Assembly (NCBI GenBank): GCA_903959665.1
Contig: CAJBXY010000123.1
Location: 1 to 5,658 of the forward strand
Origin: an uncultured Solirubrobacterales bacterium
GTDB lineage: Bacteria; Actinomycetota; Thermoleophilia; Solirubrobacterales; Solirubrobacteraceae
Reading direction: 5' to 3'
DNA: 5,658 bases
The notes under the pieces are model-generated. The model did no database searches. It was given only the letters and a program-made list of their open reading frames with translations, and was not told the DNA's origin. The first letter of the stretch is position 1. Each line of letters begins with the position of its first letter. Shown one piece after another: positions 5,327 to 5,658 of the stretch. Made by a program: the position numbers and the translations under genes.

Positions 5327-5658
5327 ATGACGACTTTCGACAAGCTCGCCGATCTGCCACTAACGATTGAGAGTCACAAACTCACCGGCCAGCAGGCAGA
5401 TGTTTCGTCCGGCTTCCTGAGGATGACGACGACGATCAGCTTCAGCGGCGCTGGCGAGATCGGCAGCGGCGAGGACGTGACCTACGACAACGAGGATCAC
5501 GAAGCGCTGCAAGCCTGGGGCGCGCCCCTGGCGCTTGCCGGTCAGTGGACGCTCGGCAGCTTCTGCGAGGCGCTCGAAGCGTTCGATCTTTTCCCGCAGC
5601 CGCCTCTCCGCGAGATCTCGCGCAACTACCGAATCTGGGGCTTTGAGTCTGCCGCGCT
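5327..5658 (+). CDS. Probable enolase-superfamily (mandelate racemase/muconate lactonizing-like) protein, N-terminal part only
   Basis: The frame opens with ATG at 5327, six bases after the xseB stop, and continues without a stop to the window edge (110 complete codons). The protein starts MTTFDKLADLPLTIESHKLT and contains TTTISFSGAGEIGSGEDVTY (34-53), resembling the enolase-superfamily N-terminal capping domain, where a strand carrying T is followed by a G-x-GE segment. WTLGSFCEALEAFDLFPQPP (74-93) and YRIWGFESAA (101-110) follow; the last resembles the start of the helix that begins the barrel domain (A-x-D-x-A in many members). The catalytic lysines and metal-binding acids would lie beyond the window, so function cannot be judged and a non-catalytic relative is possible. 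The close spacing suggests it ends or continues the same operon. That it is a gene is firm; the family is a moderate call. Confidence 0.7.
   Translation, partial: MTTFDKLADLPLTIESHKLTGQQADVSSGFLRMTTTISFSGAGEIGSGEDVTYDNEDHEALQAWGAPLALAGQWTLGSFCEALEAFDLFPQPPLREISRNYRIWGFESAA

Overview
The window reads as a high-GC chromosomal segment of an actinobacterium, most likely the Thermoleophilia/Solirubrobacterales branch of Actinomycetota. This placement is inferred from the PspA-PspAA pair, the cell-wall-binding-repeat lipoprotein, the style of the xseA/xseB proteins and the C-rich codon third positions, not from a database search. The window is almost fully coding. No rRNA, tRNA, CRISPR array or mobile element was recognised.

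Left end, minus strand (1015 down to 1, running off the window): a secreted coiled-coil M23 peptidoglycan hydrolase of the EnvC/PcsB-like architecture. Directly upstream of its start, on the same strand (1176 down to 1025), lies a c-di-AMP riboswitch (ydaO/yuaA class). It has the conserved core blocks, a UUCG-capped hairpin and a 13-bp closing helix whose 3' strand ends nine bases before the start codon. It is the most notable non-coding element here.

Plus strand, 1240 to the right end: a tightly packed, probably operonic run. It begins with a PspA/IM30 membrane-stress protein (GTG start, strong ribosome binding site) that overlaps its partner PspAA by ATGA. After 32 bases comes a lipoprotein with degenerate cell-wall-binding repeats (CWB2 type), overlapped by ATGA with a 94-residue protein of unknown function. 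Then come the large and small subunits of exodeoxyribonuclease VII (xseA, xseB, overlapping by 8 bases) and, 6 bases later, the start of a protein resembling the N-terminal part of the enolase superfamily, cut by the window end.

Two divergent envelope units therefore share a control region of about 225 bases. On one side is a cell-wall hydrolase likely gated by c-di-AMP, the second messenger linked to turgor and wall homeostasis. On the other is a PspA-PspAA membrane-integrity module. The nuclease genes appear to ride in the same plus-strand transcript. That the divergent units respond to a common envelope state is inference from layout.
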